A model generated the notes under the pieces. It ran no database searches, was not told the origin of the DNA, and saw only the letters and a list, made by a program, of their open reading frames with translations. From Tous-C4FEB sp044356555 (GTDB lineage: Bacteria; Verrucomicrobiota; Verrucomicrobiia; Opitutales; Opitutaceae), in the NCBI GenBank assembly GCA_044356555.1, contig JBIKWB010000019.1, positions 37,978 to 101,977 on the forward strand: a stretch of DNA of 64,000 nt, in the 5' to 3' direction. The translations under genes and the position numbers were made by a program. Shown here piece by piece: positions 41,752 through 50,503 of the stretch (within the stretch, counting starts at the first letter, position 1; each line of letters starts with the position of its first letter).

Positions 41752-42906
41752 GTGAACCTCCTCGATCGCCACATCTTCAAGAGCGTGCTCTTCACCTGCA
41801 CGGGCGCCGTCGCGCTCTTCGCGTTTGTGCTGATGCTGGGCAACCTCATCCGCGATCTGTTGCCTTACTTGCTCTCCGGGCAGTTGCCCACCGGCACCTT
41901 TCTCCGGCTCGTGTGGATGCTCGTGCCCGCGGTCGCGATCTACGCCCTGCCGATGGGCATGCTCACGGGCGTGCTCCTCACGCTTGGCCGCCTCTCCGCC
42001 GACAGCGAGATCACCGCCATGCGCGCCGCCGGCCTCAGCCTCAGCCGGATCGCCCGCCCGATTTTCCTGCTCGGCGCACTCGGTTGCGCGTTCGGGCTCT
42101 ACGTCAACTTCGAGTCCATGCCCCGCGCCCGCGTCCAGTATCATAAGGAACTCGACGAGACCATCCGCGCCAATCCCCTCAGCTTCATCGTCCCAAAAAC
42201 CTTCATCCGCAACTTCAAGGGCTTCGTCGTCTACGTCGGCGACAAGCAGGGCACCGTCATGCGCGACTTCTGGCTTTGGCAACTCGACCGCGAGGGCCGC
42301 ACCACCCAGCTCGTGCGCGCCGAATCCGGCCGCTTCGACTACGACACCGTCGCCAACGAGCTCATTCTCACCCTCACCCACGCCCAGATCGAGGAACGTT
42401 CCGCCTCCAATCCCGAAAACTTCGCCGAGTCGCCCCGCATCGGCTCGTTCGAACAATCCGAGCCGCAACGGCTCTCCCTCACCCGCCTCTTCGGCGCCCC
42501 CACCGTACGGCAAAAACTCTCGTGGATGACCTACACCGAACTCCGCGCCGAGGAAGCCCGCGTCGCCGCGCTCCCCGTCAATCCGGACGCCCCGAAAGAC
42601 CACGCCCGCGCCGTGATGAAGGTAACGCTAACCGTGCAGGAAAAATTCAACACCGCCCTCGCCATCCTCTCCTTCGCGCTGATCGGCGTGCCCCTCGGCA
42701 TCAAAGTCTCCCGCCGCGAGACCAGCGCCAACCTCGGCGTCGCCGTCCTCCTCGCGCTCGGCTACTACATGCTCACCGTCTCCGTGACGTGGCTCGACCG
42801 CCACCCCGTCTACCGCCCCGACCTGCTCTTTTGGCTGCCCAACACCGTGTTTCTGATTCTCGGCGTCTGGCTCTTTCTGCGCATCGAGCGCCCGGCCGCA
42901 CGGTAG
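41752..42906 (+). CDS. LptF/LptG-family permease of LPS export
   Basis: 384 residues. No ATG fits; the GTG at 41752 (VNLLDRHIFKSV) gives the family N-terminus. Six membrane helices are predicted, three before and three after a periplasmic beta domain (about 120-280), with LPMGMLTGVLLTLGRLSADSEITAMRAAG typical of LptF/G. It would form part of the LptB2FG ABC transporter that moves LPS to the cell surface. LptF and LptG cannot be told apart here. Relevant to the L-Ara4N operon nearby, which modifies lipid A. Confidence 0.88.
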   Translation: MNLLDRHIFKSVLFTCTGAVALFAFVLMLGNLIRDLLPYLLSGQLPTGTFLRLVWMLVPAVAIYALPMGMLTGVLLTLGRLSADSEITAMRAAGLSLSRIARPIFLLGALGCAFGLYVNFESMPRARVQYHKELDETIRANPLSFIVPKTFIRNFKGFVVYVGDKQGTVMRDFWLWQLDREGRTTQLVRAESGRFDYDTVANELILTLTHAQIEERSASNPENFAESPRIGSFEQSEPQRLSLTRLFGAPTVRQKLSWMTYTELRAEEARVAALPVNPDAPKDHARAVMKVTLTVQEKFNTALAILSFALIGVPLGIKVSRRETSANLGVAVLLALGYYMLTVSVTWLDRHPVYRPDLLFWLPNTVFLILGVWLFLRIERPAAR

Positions 42907-42913
42907 GGACGTA

Positions 42914-43041
42914 GGGCGGGGTCTTCACCGTCCGTCATTGCGAGAAGCCGCGCTCCGCGCGGCGACGAAGCAATCCAGCTGGATCGCCACGGCGCGCTTC
43001 GCGCCCCTCGCGATGACAACCACCTGAAGTGACCCCGCCCC
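42914..43041. repeat. Dispersed-type inverted repeat (GTCATTGCGAG...CTCGCGATGAC)
   Basis: The inner arms at 42934 and 43017 match the widespread GTCATTGCGAG / CTCGCAATGAC repeat, with GACGAAGCAATCC inside. Outer arms GGCGGGGTCTTCA and TGAAGTGACCCCGCC are also complementary. It fills the gap between convergent lptF/G and arnD and may serve as a terminator. Confidence 0.7.
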
Positions 43042-43058
43042 ACTCCCGGAAATCTCCC

Positions 43059-43967
43059 TCACGCCTCCTGCGCCGCCACCGTGCCCGAGCGGCCGTCGAT
43101 CTCAGCCATCACTTGGTCCCGCACCGGAATCGCCGCTCGGTCGGCCAAGAATTCCCGCGCTAAATCATCCATCCGCACAAACTCGACGCCCGCCTTCACG
43201 CAGGCTTTCAACAACTCCTGAAACAAGCCGCGCCGCCCCATGCCCTCGATCTCCGCGTGCAGCGTGAAGACGTGCGGCCGAGCCGGCTCGGCCTGCATGA
43301 GTTTCAGATAGTGCGCCACAATCCGGTCGTCCGGATACTCCGGCCGGCCCATCAGTTCGTCAAAAGTCGGCAGCGTGCTCGGAATCTCCACCGTCTTGAA
43401 AACCCGTCCCTCGACCCGCGGGAAAAACGGCGCGCCGCCCCGCGTGTCGCTCGCGTAGAGCAGCCCCGCCTCGTCGTAGATCTGCCGGCTCTTGGCGTTG
43501 CTCTGCCAGCCCGGCGCGCCGGCGGTCCGCGCCGCGACGCCGAAAATCCGAATGAACTCGTTTCGCGCCGCCGCAAATTCCGCACGCACCTCCTCCAGCG
43601 GCAGCGTGTGCACGTAGTCCTGCCAACGGTAATGGTTGAAGCAGTGAATCCCGACCTCGAAGCCGGCGTCGCGCACGGCGCGCATCGCGGCGGTGTTGCG
43701 CCGGCCGATGTGCGGCGCGGGCAGCAGCGTACCGTTGAGCAACGTGCGCACACCATAGATCTGCACGACACTCGTCCGCGAAACTTTCTGGAAAAATCCC
43801 GGCCGCAGCACCCGCGTGATCGCCCGCCCCGTTTGGTCGGGCCCGAGCGAAAACAGAAAAGCCGCCGGCGCGCCCACCGCCTGCAAATCTGCCACGAGAT
43901 TCGGCACGCCTTCCCGCGTGCCGCGATCGGTGTCGACATCAACTTTGAGCGCGACGCGGAGCTGCAT
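43059..43967 (-). CDS. arnD: ArnD: 4-deoxy-4-formamido-L-arabinose-phosphoundecaprenol deformylase
   Basis: 302 residues. ATG 43967 follows the stop of the DUF4160 gene by one base (TGATATG), so translation is coupled. It shows a NodB-type deacetylase fold: VALKVDVDTDRGT (metal-binding Asp), GIHCFNHYRWQDYVH (His residues), TAGAPGWQSN and VFTLHAEIEG. The order of motifs and length match ArnD, which removes the formyl group from undecaprenyl-phospho-L-Ara4FN before transfer to lipid A. Last gene of the arn operon. Confidence 0.9.
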   Translation of the reverse strand: MQLRVALKVDVDTDRGTREGVPNLVADLQAVGAPAAFLFSLGPDQTGRAITRVLRPGFFQKVSRTSVVQIYGVRTLLNGTLLPAPHIGRRNTAAMRAVRDAGFEVGIHCFNHYRWQDYVHTLPLEEVRAEFAAARNEFIRIFGVAARTAGAPGWQSNAKSRQIYDEAGLLYASDTRGGAPFFPRVEGRVFKTVEIPSTLPTFDELMGRPEYPDDRIVAHYLKLMQAEPARPHVFTLHAEIEGMGRRGLFQELLKACVKAGVEFVRMDDLAREFLADRAAIPVRDQVMAEIDGRSGTVAAQEA

Positions 43968-43968
43968 A

Positions 43969-44229
43969 TCAAAGGAGCGGTTCGATCTTTCCGGGCAATT
44001 GTCCACCAACTGCCAATTCCCATGCTTCGAGCAATTCTGTTTGATGGAGCGCTGCCCAATCCAAGGCCATGGCCCGCGCCCGCATGGGCAACGATCCGGC
44101 TATCACCACGCCGCGTTGAAAGTCGACGATTGCCTCGTGCTCACCATAGGCCACGTGAAAATGCGGGGGCGCGTGGTCGCGCACATACATCTGCACGACA
44201 AGACCGTAGAAGCGGCTAAGCTCTGGCAT
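43969..44229 (-). CDS. DUF4160 protein
   Basis: 86 residues. DUF4160 pattern: MPELSRFYGLVVQMYVRDH, PPHFHVAYGEHEA. ATG 44229 is the family start and overlaps the DUF2442 gene end by 14 bp (44238 also possible). The stop lies one base before arnD. DUF4160 genes often pair with DUF2442 genes; a toxin-antitoxin-like role has been suggested but is not proven. A second DUF4160 pair lies at 51650. Confidence 0.82.
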   Translation of the reverse strand: MPELSRFYGLVVQMYVRDHAPPHFHVAYGEHEAIVDFQRGVVIAGSLPMRARAMALDWAALHQTELLEAWELAVGGQLPGKIEPLL

Positions 44230-44542
44230 GCACGACATCGGCCGCCAGCCCAGGGAATAACTCGTGCGGCGTGAGGCCCGTAATTTTCATGTAAAGCGTG
44301 TCAGGACATAGATCAACGCCATCGCTCCAAACTGGCTGACCAAAACCACCCAGGCGCACTGCATCAAACGCGGCTGGATCGCTCCATTGCGAGAAGGCCC
44401 CATGACCGACGTGCTCGGCCAAGTCCACAGTTCCCTCGACCCCATTTTCGAAACGGAGCCACAGCCTGTAACCGGGCAAAGGTTTGAGCGCGGCAATTCT
44501 GTTCACGGCGTAATTTTGGATTGCATCATGAATATAGCGCAA
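44216..44542 (-). CDS. DUF2442 protein, TTG start
   Basis: 108 residues. Features: LKPLPGYRLWLRFENGVEGTVDL and DAVRLGGFGQPVWSDGVDL, the DUF2442 core. There is no suitable ATG; a TTG at 44542 has a strong Shine-Dalgarno GGAGG (44550-44554) eight bases upstream, just after the arnA C-terminal gene stop. It pairs with the DUF4160 gene and sits inside the arn operon. Confidence 0.8.
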   Translation of the reverse strand: MRYIHDAIQNYAVNRIAALKPLPGYRLWLRFENGVEGTVDLAEHVGHGAFSQWSDPAAFDAVRLGGFGQPVWSDGVDLCPDTLYMKITGLTPHELFPGLAADVVHARA

Positions 44543-44554
44543 GCGCTGACCTCC

Positions 44555-45592
44555 TCACTCCAGCTGATAATCCTTGTGCGCGAGGTGGTAGTCCAAGGTG
44601 AGCTTGATCGCTTTTTTCAGGCCGACCTTGGGCGTCCAGCCGAGGCGCTTCTTCGCGTTGGCGATCGAGGGCACGCGCTTCTGGATGTCCTGATAGTATT
44701 TGCCGAAATACTTGCCCGAGGGCACGACGACCGTCTTCGCCACCTTGGCGTGCTCGGCGTAGTCGGGATAGTCTTTGAACGCGGTGATGATGTGCTTCGC
44801 CAGATCGGCCACGCTCACATCGTTGCGCGGGTTGCCGATATTGAAGATCTGCCGCGACGCGCAGCCGTCCTTGTTCTCGATGATCCGCAGCAGTGCGTCG
44901 ATCCCATCGTCGATAAACGTGAACGACCGGCTCTGCTTGCCGCCGTCGACGAGCTGCAGCGGCTTCTTGAAGATCACGTTTGAGATGAACTGCGTGAACA
45001 GGCGCGAGCTGCCTTCCTTCGGTTCCATCACATCGTCGAGCTGCGGCCCGATCCAGTTGAACGGCCGGAAGAGTGTGTAATCCACGTTGTCGCGCACGCC
45101 GTAAGCGTAGATCACGCGGTCGAGCAGTTGCTTCGAGCACGCGTAGATCCAGCGCTGCCGCTCGATGGGGCCGTAAACGAGGTTCGTCGTCTCCTCGTCG
45201 AGCTTCGCATCGGTGCTCATGCCGTAGACCTCGGAGGTAGAGGGAAAAATAATGCGCTTCTTGTATTTCGCGCAGTGGCGCACGACCGCGAGGTTGGCCT
45301 CGAAATCGAGCTCGAAGACGCGCAGCGGGTCTTTCACGTATTGGATCGGATTGGCGATCGCGACGAGCGGGATGACCACGTCGCATTTCTTCACGTGATA
45401 CTCGATATACTCGCGGTTGATCGTGATATCACCCTCGACAAATTTGAACCGCGGGTTGCCCAGACTGGCCGTGAGTTTGTGGGAGCCGATATCCATCCCG
45501 TAGACTTCCCAGTCTTTTTGTTTGAGGATGGCCTGCGTGAGCGAGCTGCCGATAAAGCCGTTGGCGCCGAGAATGAGAACTTTGATGGGCAT
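44555..45592 (-). CDS. arnA: ArnA C-terminal domain as a separate gene: UDP-glucuronate decarboxylase
   Basis: 345 residues from ATG 45592. Short-chain dehydrogenase/epimerase fold with VLILGANGFIGSSLTQAIL, the VVIPLVAIANPIQYVKDPL segment, SEVYGMSTD, and the YACSKQLLDRVIYAYG active-site Tyr-xxx-Lys motif, all typical of the ArnA decarboxylase half. It oxidises and decarboxylates UDP-glucuronic acid to UDP-4-keto-pentose. In E. coli this is fused to the formyltransferase; here it is a distinct gene beginning 65 bp after that gene's stop. Confidence 0.9.
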   Translation of the reverse strand: MPIKVLILGANGFIGSSLTQAILKQKDWEVYGMDIGSHKLTASLGNPRFKFVEGDITINREYIEYHVKKCDVVIPLVAIANPIQYVKDPLRVFELDFEANLAVVRHCAKYKKRIIFPSTSEVYGMSTDAKLDEETTNLVYGPIERQRWIYACSKQLLDRVIYAYGVRDNVDYTLFRPFNWIGPQLDDVMEPKEGSSRLFTQFISNVIFKKPLQLVDGGKQSRSFTFIDDGIDALLRIIENKDGCASRQIFNIGNPRNDVSVADLAKHIITAFKDYPDYAEHAKVAKTVVVPSGKYFGKYYQDIQKRVPSIANAKKRLGWTPKVGLKKAIKLTLDYHLAHKDYQLE

Positions 45593-45657
45593 AGAAAAGA
45601 GAGAGGCTGAAAGACGTGAGAGCTTAAAGGGTGAATTAAATCGGTTCGACCGCGCGG

Positions 45658-46566
45658 CTAAACGACCTGGCCGACGCGCAGCTCGGCCGCCACGCCACCG
45701 CGCCACTCGGTTTTCGTCAGCTCCAGCGCCCCGTCCGCCGTCGCGATCACGAGCGGCGCGACCGACAACACTTCGCCCGGCGCACCCCGGCGTCCGCGCG
45801 TCGGCGGCGAATCAGTTTCCGCCCACCATACCATCAGACGCGCCGCCCCCACATCCGCAAACGCACCCGGATACGGATCGGTCACCGCGCGGATGAGGTT
45901 GAAAATCTGCACCGAGGTCTGCGCCCACTCGATCCGGCCGTCCTCGGGCTTTCGTCCGCTGAAATAATTGGCCTGCGCCTCGTCCTGCGGGGTCTCGCGG
46001 GCCGTGCCGGCGAGCAGCGCCCCGATCTGACGCGCCAACACGGTGCGCGCGCACGGCAGCACCTTGCGAAACGCCTGCTCGGCCGTGTCGCGGGGGCCGA
46101 GCTCCACGCCTTCTTGGTCGACCACCGCGCCGGCGTCGGCCGATTTCACCATCCGGTGCAGCGTCATGCCGATCCGCGACTCGCCGTGCAGCACCGCCCA
46201 GTTGATCGGTGCCCGCCCGCGATACTTCGGCAACAGCGAGCCGTGCATGTTCCAGGCGCCGAGCGGCGGCAGCGCGAGGATCTTGGTCCCGATCATGTGC
46301 CGGTAATAGACCGATAGGATCACATCGGGTTTGAGCGCCGCGATTTTTTCCCGCCACTCCGGCGTGTTCACCGATTCCGGGGTGAAGACCGGGATGCCCT
46401 TTTCCTTGGCCGCGACCGCCGGCGTCTTGAACCAGATTTTTTCGCTGGGATTATCCTCGTGGGTGATCAACGCCACGACGTTGTCCCCGCGTTCGATGAG
46501 CAACGAGAGACACGCGTAGCCGACCTCGCTGTAGCCAAAAAAAAGAATCCGGGGCCGGTCGTTCAT
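45658..46566 (-). CDS. ArnA N-terminal domain as a separate gene: UDP-L-Ara4N formyltransferase
   Basis: 302 residues; ATG 46566 overlaps the arnC stop (ATGA). Formyltransferase motifs: ILFFGYSEVGYACLSLLIE, ALKPDVILSVYYRHMI, AWNMHGSLLPKYRGRAPINW (catalytic Asn and His) and GAVVDQEGVELGPRDTAEQ (catalytic Asp). It uses N10-formyl-tetrahydrofolate to formylate UDP-L-Ara4N. The fused decarboxylase is absent and is encoded by the next gene. Confidence 0.9.
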   Translation of the reverse strand: MNDRPRILFFGYSEVGYACLSLLIERGDNVVALITHEDNPSEKIWFKTPAVAAKEKGIPVFTPESVNTPEWREKIAALKPDVILSVYYRHMIGTKILALPPLGAWNMHGSLLPKYRGRAPINWAVLHGESRIGMTLHRMVKSADAGAVVDQEGVELGPRDTAEQAFRKVLPCARTVLARQIGALLAGTARETPQDEAQANYFSGRKPEDGRIEWAQTSVQIFNLIRAVTDPYPGAFADVGAARLMVWWAETDSPPTRGRRGAPGEVLSVAPLVIATADGALELTKTEWRGGVAAELRVGQVV

Positions 46567-47507
46567 TTCGTCTCCAGCATTTCCTTCACGTGATACCGCT
46601 GCCGCGCCCGCACGACTTGATAGGTGCGGCCCACGTATTCGCCGATCAGGCCGATGCCGACCATCGTCACGCTCACCAAGAAAAACAAAATCCCGAAGAG
46701 CGTGAACAACCCGCCCTCCTCCGGGCCGACGATCAACCGGCGCAGCGCCAGCACGATCACCAGCAGGAAACTGCCCGCCGAACATGCGCCGGCGAACATC
46801 GTGAAATACTGCAACGGCGCCAGCGAGAAGCCCGTGATCAGATCGAAGTTGAGCCGGATCAGGCTGTAGAACGAGTAATTCGAGACGCCCGCGTGCCGCT
46901 CCTCGTGTTTCACCCCGACCTCCGCCGGATTGGACGAAAGGCTGTAAGCCAGCGCCGGGATGAAGGTATTGATCGCGCCGCTCTGCACGATGGCATCGAT
47001 CACGCCGCGAGAATACGCGCGCAACATGCAGCCTTGGTCCGTCATCTCGATGCTCGTGGTCTTCTCGCGCACGAAATTGATCAGCTTCGAAGCGTAGGTG
47101 CGGAACAACGAATCCTGCCGGTTCAGCCGGTAGCCGCCCACGTAATCGTGTCCCGCTTCCATCTTCGCGAGGAGCTTGGGGATTTCCTCGGGCGGATTCT
47201 GGAGATCGGCGTCGAGCGTCACGATGACCTCGCCGCGCACGCGCTCAAACGCCGCCATGATCGCCATGTGCTGGCCGTAGTTACTGTTGAAATCGATCAC
47301 GCGCGTCACGTCGGGCCGCGCGGCGAATTGCGCGCGGAGGAGCTCGATCGAGCGGTCGGCGCTGCCGTCATTCGTGAAAATGATTTCATAACGGCGGCCA
47401 AGCGCGTCGAGCACCGGGTAGAGCCGCGCAAAGAGCGTGGGCAAATTCAGCGCCTCATTGTAGACGGGAATGACGATGGAGAGCGGGATCGAGGACGCGA
47501 TACTCAT
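46563..47507 (-). CDS. arnC: ArnC: undecaprenyl-phosphate 4-deoxy-4-formamido-L-arabinose transferase
   Basis: 314 residues. GT2 glycosyltransferase: SIVIPVYNEALNLPTLFARL, FTNDGSADRSIELL, VIVTLDADLQNPPEEIP (DxD), then two C-terminal membrane helices (LQYFTMFAGACSAGSFLLVI, FGILFFLVSVTMVGIGLIGE). It transfers the formamido sugar to undecaprenyl phosphate. Stop overlaps the next gene start by 4 bp. Confidence 0.92.
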   Translation of the reverse strand: MSIASSIPLSIVIPVYNEALNLPTLFARLYPVLDALGRRYEIIFTNDGSADRSIELLRAQFAARPDVTRVIDFNSNYGQHMAIMAAFERVRGEVIVTLDADLQNPPEEIPKLLAKMEAGHDYVGGYRLNRQDSLFRTYASKLINFVREKTTSIEMTDQGCMLRAYSRGVIDAIVQSGAINTFIPALAYSLSSNPAEVGVKHEERHAGVSNYSFYSLIRLNFDLITGFSLAPLQYFTMFAGACSAGSFLLVIVLALRRLIVGPEEGGLFTLFGILFFLVSVTMVGIGLIGEYVGRTYQVVRARQRYHVKEMLETK

Positions 47508-47559
47508 GGCTTGAAGCAGGAGCCCGCTGGCGGGCGATAAACGGGCTCGGACAACGTGA

Positions 47560-48717
47560 TCATGACTTCCCGTGACCCAATAAAATCCCGGTCAGCACCT
47601 CCACCACGCGCGTGACATCCGCACGCGTCATCGCCGGAAACAACGGCAGGGTCAAAATGCTGCGGCACACGGCTTCCGCCTTCGGGAAATCTCCGTCCTT
47701 CCAGCCGAGCCGCCGATACAAGGCAAACAGGTGGATCGCCGGGTAATGCACACCGCTGCCGATCCCCGCCGCGTGCAGCGCCGCCATGACCTCGGCCCGC
47801 TTTACGGCCGGCGGCAGCACGACTTGAAACATGTGCCAGTTGCTCTGCACCAAGTCCGCCACGGGCAAGCCCAGCCCCAGCGCCGCCGCGCCGTGCGCCG
47901 CAAACGCCTCAAAATACGCCCGCGCCAGTTCGCGGCGCCGGCCGTTGAACTCCTCCAAGCGCGGCAACTGCCCGAGCCCCACGCGCGCGGCGACATCGGT
48001 GAGGTTGAACTTTCCGCCCACGACCTCGACTTCCATGCCGTCGAGGCCCGAGCGCACCACGCCTTGCAGCCGATACTGCTCGGCCAGTTTCGCCTCGGCT
48101 TCGGTGGTCATAACCAGACAGCCGCCCTCGATCGTCGTGATGTTCTTGTTGGGGTGAAAACTCACCGAAACGAAATCGCCCGTCGCGCCGATGCGTTGGC
48201 CGTTCCACGTCGAGCCCATCGACTGCGCCGCATCCTCCACGACCCGCAAGCCGTGCTTTTTTGCGATCGCGTAGAGACGGTCCCGGTCCACGGGCAGACC
48301 GGCCAGATCGACCGGGATGATGGCCCGCGTCGCCGGCGTGATCGCGGCCTCGATGAGGTCCAGGTCCAGGTTGCGCGTCACCGGATCGATATCGACGAAC
48401 ACCGGACGCGCGCCGACTTCGAGAATCACGTTGCTTGTCGCCACCCATGAGAGCGGCGTCGTGATCACCTCATGTCCCGCGCCGACGCCCGCGATCCGCA
48501 GCGCGATCTCCATCGTGCAGGTGCCGGAATTGAAAACGCGCACCGGCCGACCGCCAAAATACTCCGAGAGCTTGCCCTCGAGCGCCTTCACGTTGGGCCC
48601 GGAAGTGATCCAGCCCGAGCGCAACACCTCGACCACACCCGCGATGGTTTCTTCGTCGAGGGTCGGCCGCGTGAGCGGCAGGTAAGGGACGGCGGATGCG
48701 GCAGTGGGCGCGGACAT
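47560..48717 (-). CDS. arnB: ArnB: UDP-4-amino-4-deoxy-L-arabinose aminotransferase
   Basis: 385 residues of the DegT/DnrJ/EryC1 aminotransferase family. The PLP lysine lies in VSFHPNKNITTIEGG, and DAAQSMGSTWNG, PLSWVATSNVILEVGA and the TRPTLDEETIAGVVEVLRSG start fit ArnB. It aminates the 4-keto sugar using glutamate. ATG 48717 follows the arnT stop by one base (TGATATG). Confidence 0.9.
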   Translation of the reverse strand: MSAPTAASAVPYLPLTRPTLDEETIAGVVEVLRSGWITSGPNVKALEGKLSEYFGGRPVRVFNSGTCTMEIALRIAGVGAGHEVITTPLSWVATSNVILEVGARPVFVDIDPVTRNLDLDLIEAAITPATRAIIPVDLAGLPVDRDRLYAIAKKHGLRVVEDAAQSMGSTWNGQRIGATGDFVSVSFHPNKNITTIEGGCLVMTTEAEAKLAEQYRLQGVVRSGLDGMEVEVVGGKFNLTDVAARVGLGQLPRLEEFNGRRRELARAYFEAFAAHGAAALGLGLPVADLVQSNWHMFQVVLPPAVKRAEVMAALHAAGIGSGVHYPAIHLFALYRRLGWKDGDFPKAEAVCRSILTLPLFPAMTRADVTRVVEVLTGILLGHGKS

Positions 48718-48718
48718 A

Positions 48719-50413
48719 TCAGGGCTGGTTGCTGAAGAGAAGGTGAGCGCGTGATTCGGCGATCAGATGATACCGGAACGCGGGGTTGGCGAAGAGTTCC
48801 ACCACGTCTTTCCTTCGCGCAACCGCGTAGATTCGCCCGGCTCCCGCCCATTGGCGGTGAAACTCCGGCCCGTCGATGAAACGCCCGCTCGCTTGGGCCG
48901 CCGGATCGATCTGGATCCCGAGTTCGCCCTTGAACGCCACGGTGCCGACGACGCGTTTCGCGTAGAACGAGAAATCGTGGAAATACTCGCCATAGTGATA
49001 AACCGTGTCCCCCGGTTGCGCCCGTGCGGCGAACGCGAGGGCGACGTCCTTCGTGCCGGGCCGTTTGATGTGGGGCGCGGCCAACATCAGGCACACGTAG
49101 AGACCGACCGCCGTGCTCACCATCGTCGTCAACCCGGCCCGCAAACCCCGCGCCCGCGCGAACCACGGCGCCATCACTCCGCCCAAAATCAACACCGCCG
49201 CCATCGCATAGGCATACGGCCGCAGCAATTTCGCCTGCACGGGATCGCTGATCAGATCGGGCATCGTGACCGCAACAATCAACGCCACCGCCAGCAGGCC
49301 GCTGACGAAAGAGAAAAGATTAAATCCCAATCGTAGCTTCCCTTTTCCACCCTCGGCCCACTGCCGCGCCAACCACGGCCCGATCAGCACCGCGATCGGC
49401 GGAAACACGGGCAAAATATACGGGATCAACTTCGACTGGGACTTGGAGAAAAACAGAAAGATGAAGACGATCCACGTCACGAGGAACCACGCGTCGGCAT
49501 GCTCTTTCCTTCGAGCCCAACCGCCCGCCAGCGCCTCGCGCGTCGCGTTCCAGAAAAATCCCGTCCACGGGAAAATCCCCAGCGCCACGATTGGGACAAA
49601 ATACCACCACGGCTCGTAACGCCCGTGCACGGTCGTCGTAAACCGCGTGAAGTGCTCGTGGATCAGGTAAAACTCCGCCCACGTCGGGTTGCGTTGCGCC
49701 GCCAATAAGTGCCACGGCAACGCGATCGCCAGAAACAGCGCGATCCCGCTCGGCAGATGCAGGGGACGGAGCCGTTTCCATTGGTTGAAGACGAGCAGCC
49801 ACAAAAACATCACCGCGCCCGTGACGAGGAAACCGATCAGGCCCTTCGTCAGCGTCGCGAGCGCCGCACTCGCATAGAGCCCGTAGAACAGCCATCGCCG
49901 GCGCGCCCCGGGGGCTTCGCGCACGCCCAAAATAAAGCAAAACAGCGTCGCGCACATGAGCATCGAAACCGCCATGTCGAGGATCAGCAGCCGCGAGAGC
50001 GCGAAGAACAACAGCGACGAACCCAGCACGATCGCCGAAGCCACGCCCGCCGCCCGCCCGTGCAGCCGCCGCGCCGCCGCATAGGTGAGCAACACCCCGA
50101 AAAGCCCGGAGAGCGCCGGCATGATCCGCGCCGCCCACTCATTCTCTCCGAATACCGCAAAACACCCTGCAACCGCCCAGTAAAGCAGCGGCGGTTTCTC
50201 GAAATAGTTCACGCCATTCAGCTTCGGCGTCACAAAATCGCCGGTCGCGAGCATCTCCCGGGGAATCTCCGAATAACGGCTTTCATCGGGGTTCGACAGC
50301 GCATTCCCGCCCAACAGCGCAAAGTAGAGCGCGCCAAACGCCAAAGTGAGCAGGAGCAGATCGCGTCGCCATGAAGCGGAGTCCGGGGCTGGGCCGGGAT
50401 GATCGGTAAACAT
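48719..50413 (-). CDS. arnT: ArnT-like lipid A aminoarabinose transferase (GT83)
   Basis: 564 residues with about 12 membrane helices. The first periplasmic loop carries the ArnT signature NPDESRYSEIPREMLATGDFV and NYFEKPPLLYW. C-terminal soluble domain from about 430. It transfers L-Ara4N from the lipid carrier to lipid A in the periplasm. First gene of the operon; a 90-bp divergent gap separates it from holA. The family also contains mannosyl transferases, but operon context supports ArnT. Confidence 0.88.
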   Translation of the reverse strand: MFTDHPGPAPDSASWRRDLLLLTLAFGALYFALLGGNALSNPDESRYSEIPREMLATGDFVTPKLNGVNYFEKPPLLYWAVAGCFAVFGENEWAARIMPALSGLFGVLLTYAAARRLHGRAAGVASAIVLGSSLLFFALSRLLILDMAVSMLMCATLFCFILGVREAPGARRRWLFYGLYASAALATLTKGLIGFLVTGAVMFLWLLVFNQWKRLRPLHLPSGIALFLAIALPWHLLAAQRNPTWAEFYLIHEHFTRFTTTVHGRYEPWWYFVPIVALGIFPWTGFFWNATREALAGGWARRKEHADAWFLVTWIVFIFLFFSKSQSKLIPYILPVFPPIAVLIGPWLARQWAEGGKGKLRLGFNLFSFVSGLLAVALIVAVTMPDLISDPVQAKLLRPYAYAMAAVLILGGVMAPWFARARGLRAGLTTMVSTAVGLYVCLMLAAPHIKRPGTKDVALAFAARAQPGDTVYHYGEYFHDFSFYAKRVVGTVAFKGELGIQIDPAAQASGRFIDGPEFHRQWAGAGRIYAVARRKDVVELFANPAFRYHLIAESRAHLLFSNQP

Positions 50414-50503
50414 GGAAGAGTTGCTTGGTATTCAGCCCGCGCCCGGGGCGCTGGCGATTTTTTTCGTGCGCCCGCGCGCGCTTCACCGCCATATCGAACC
50501 GAC

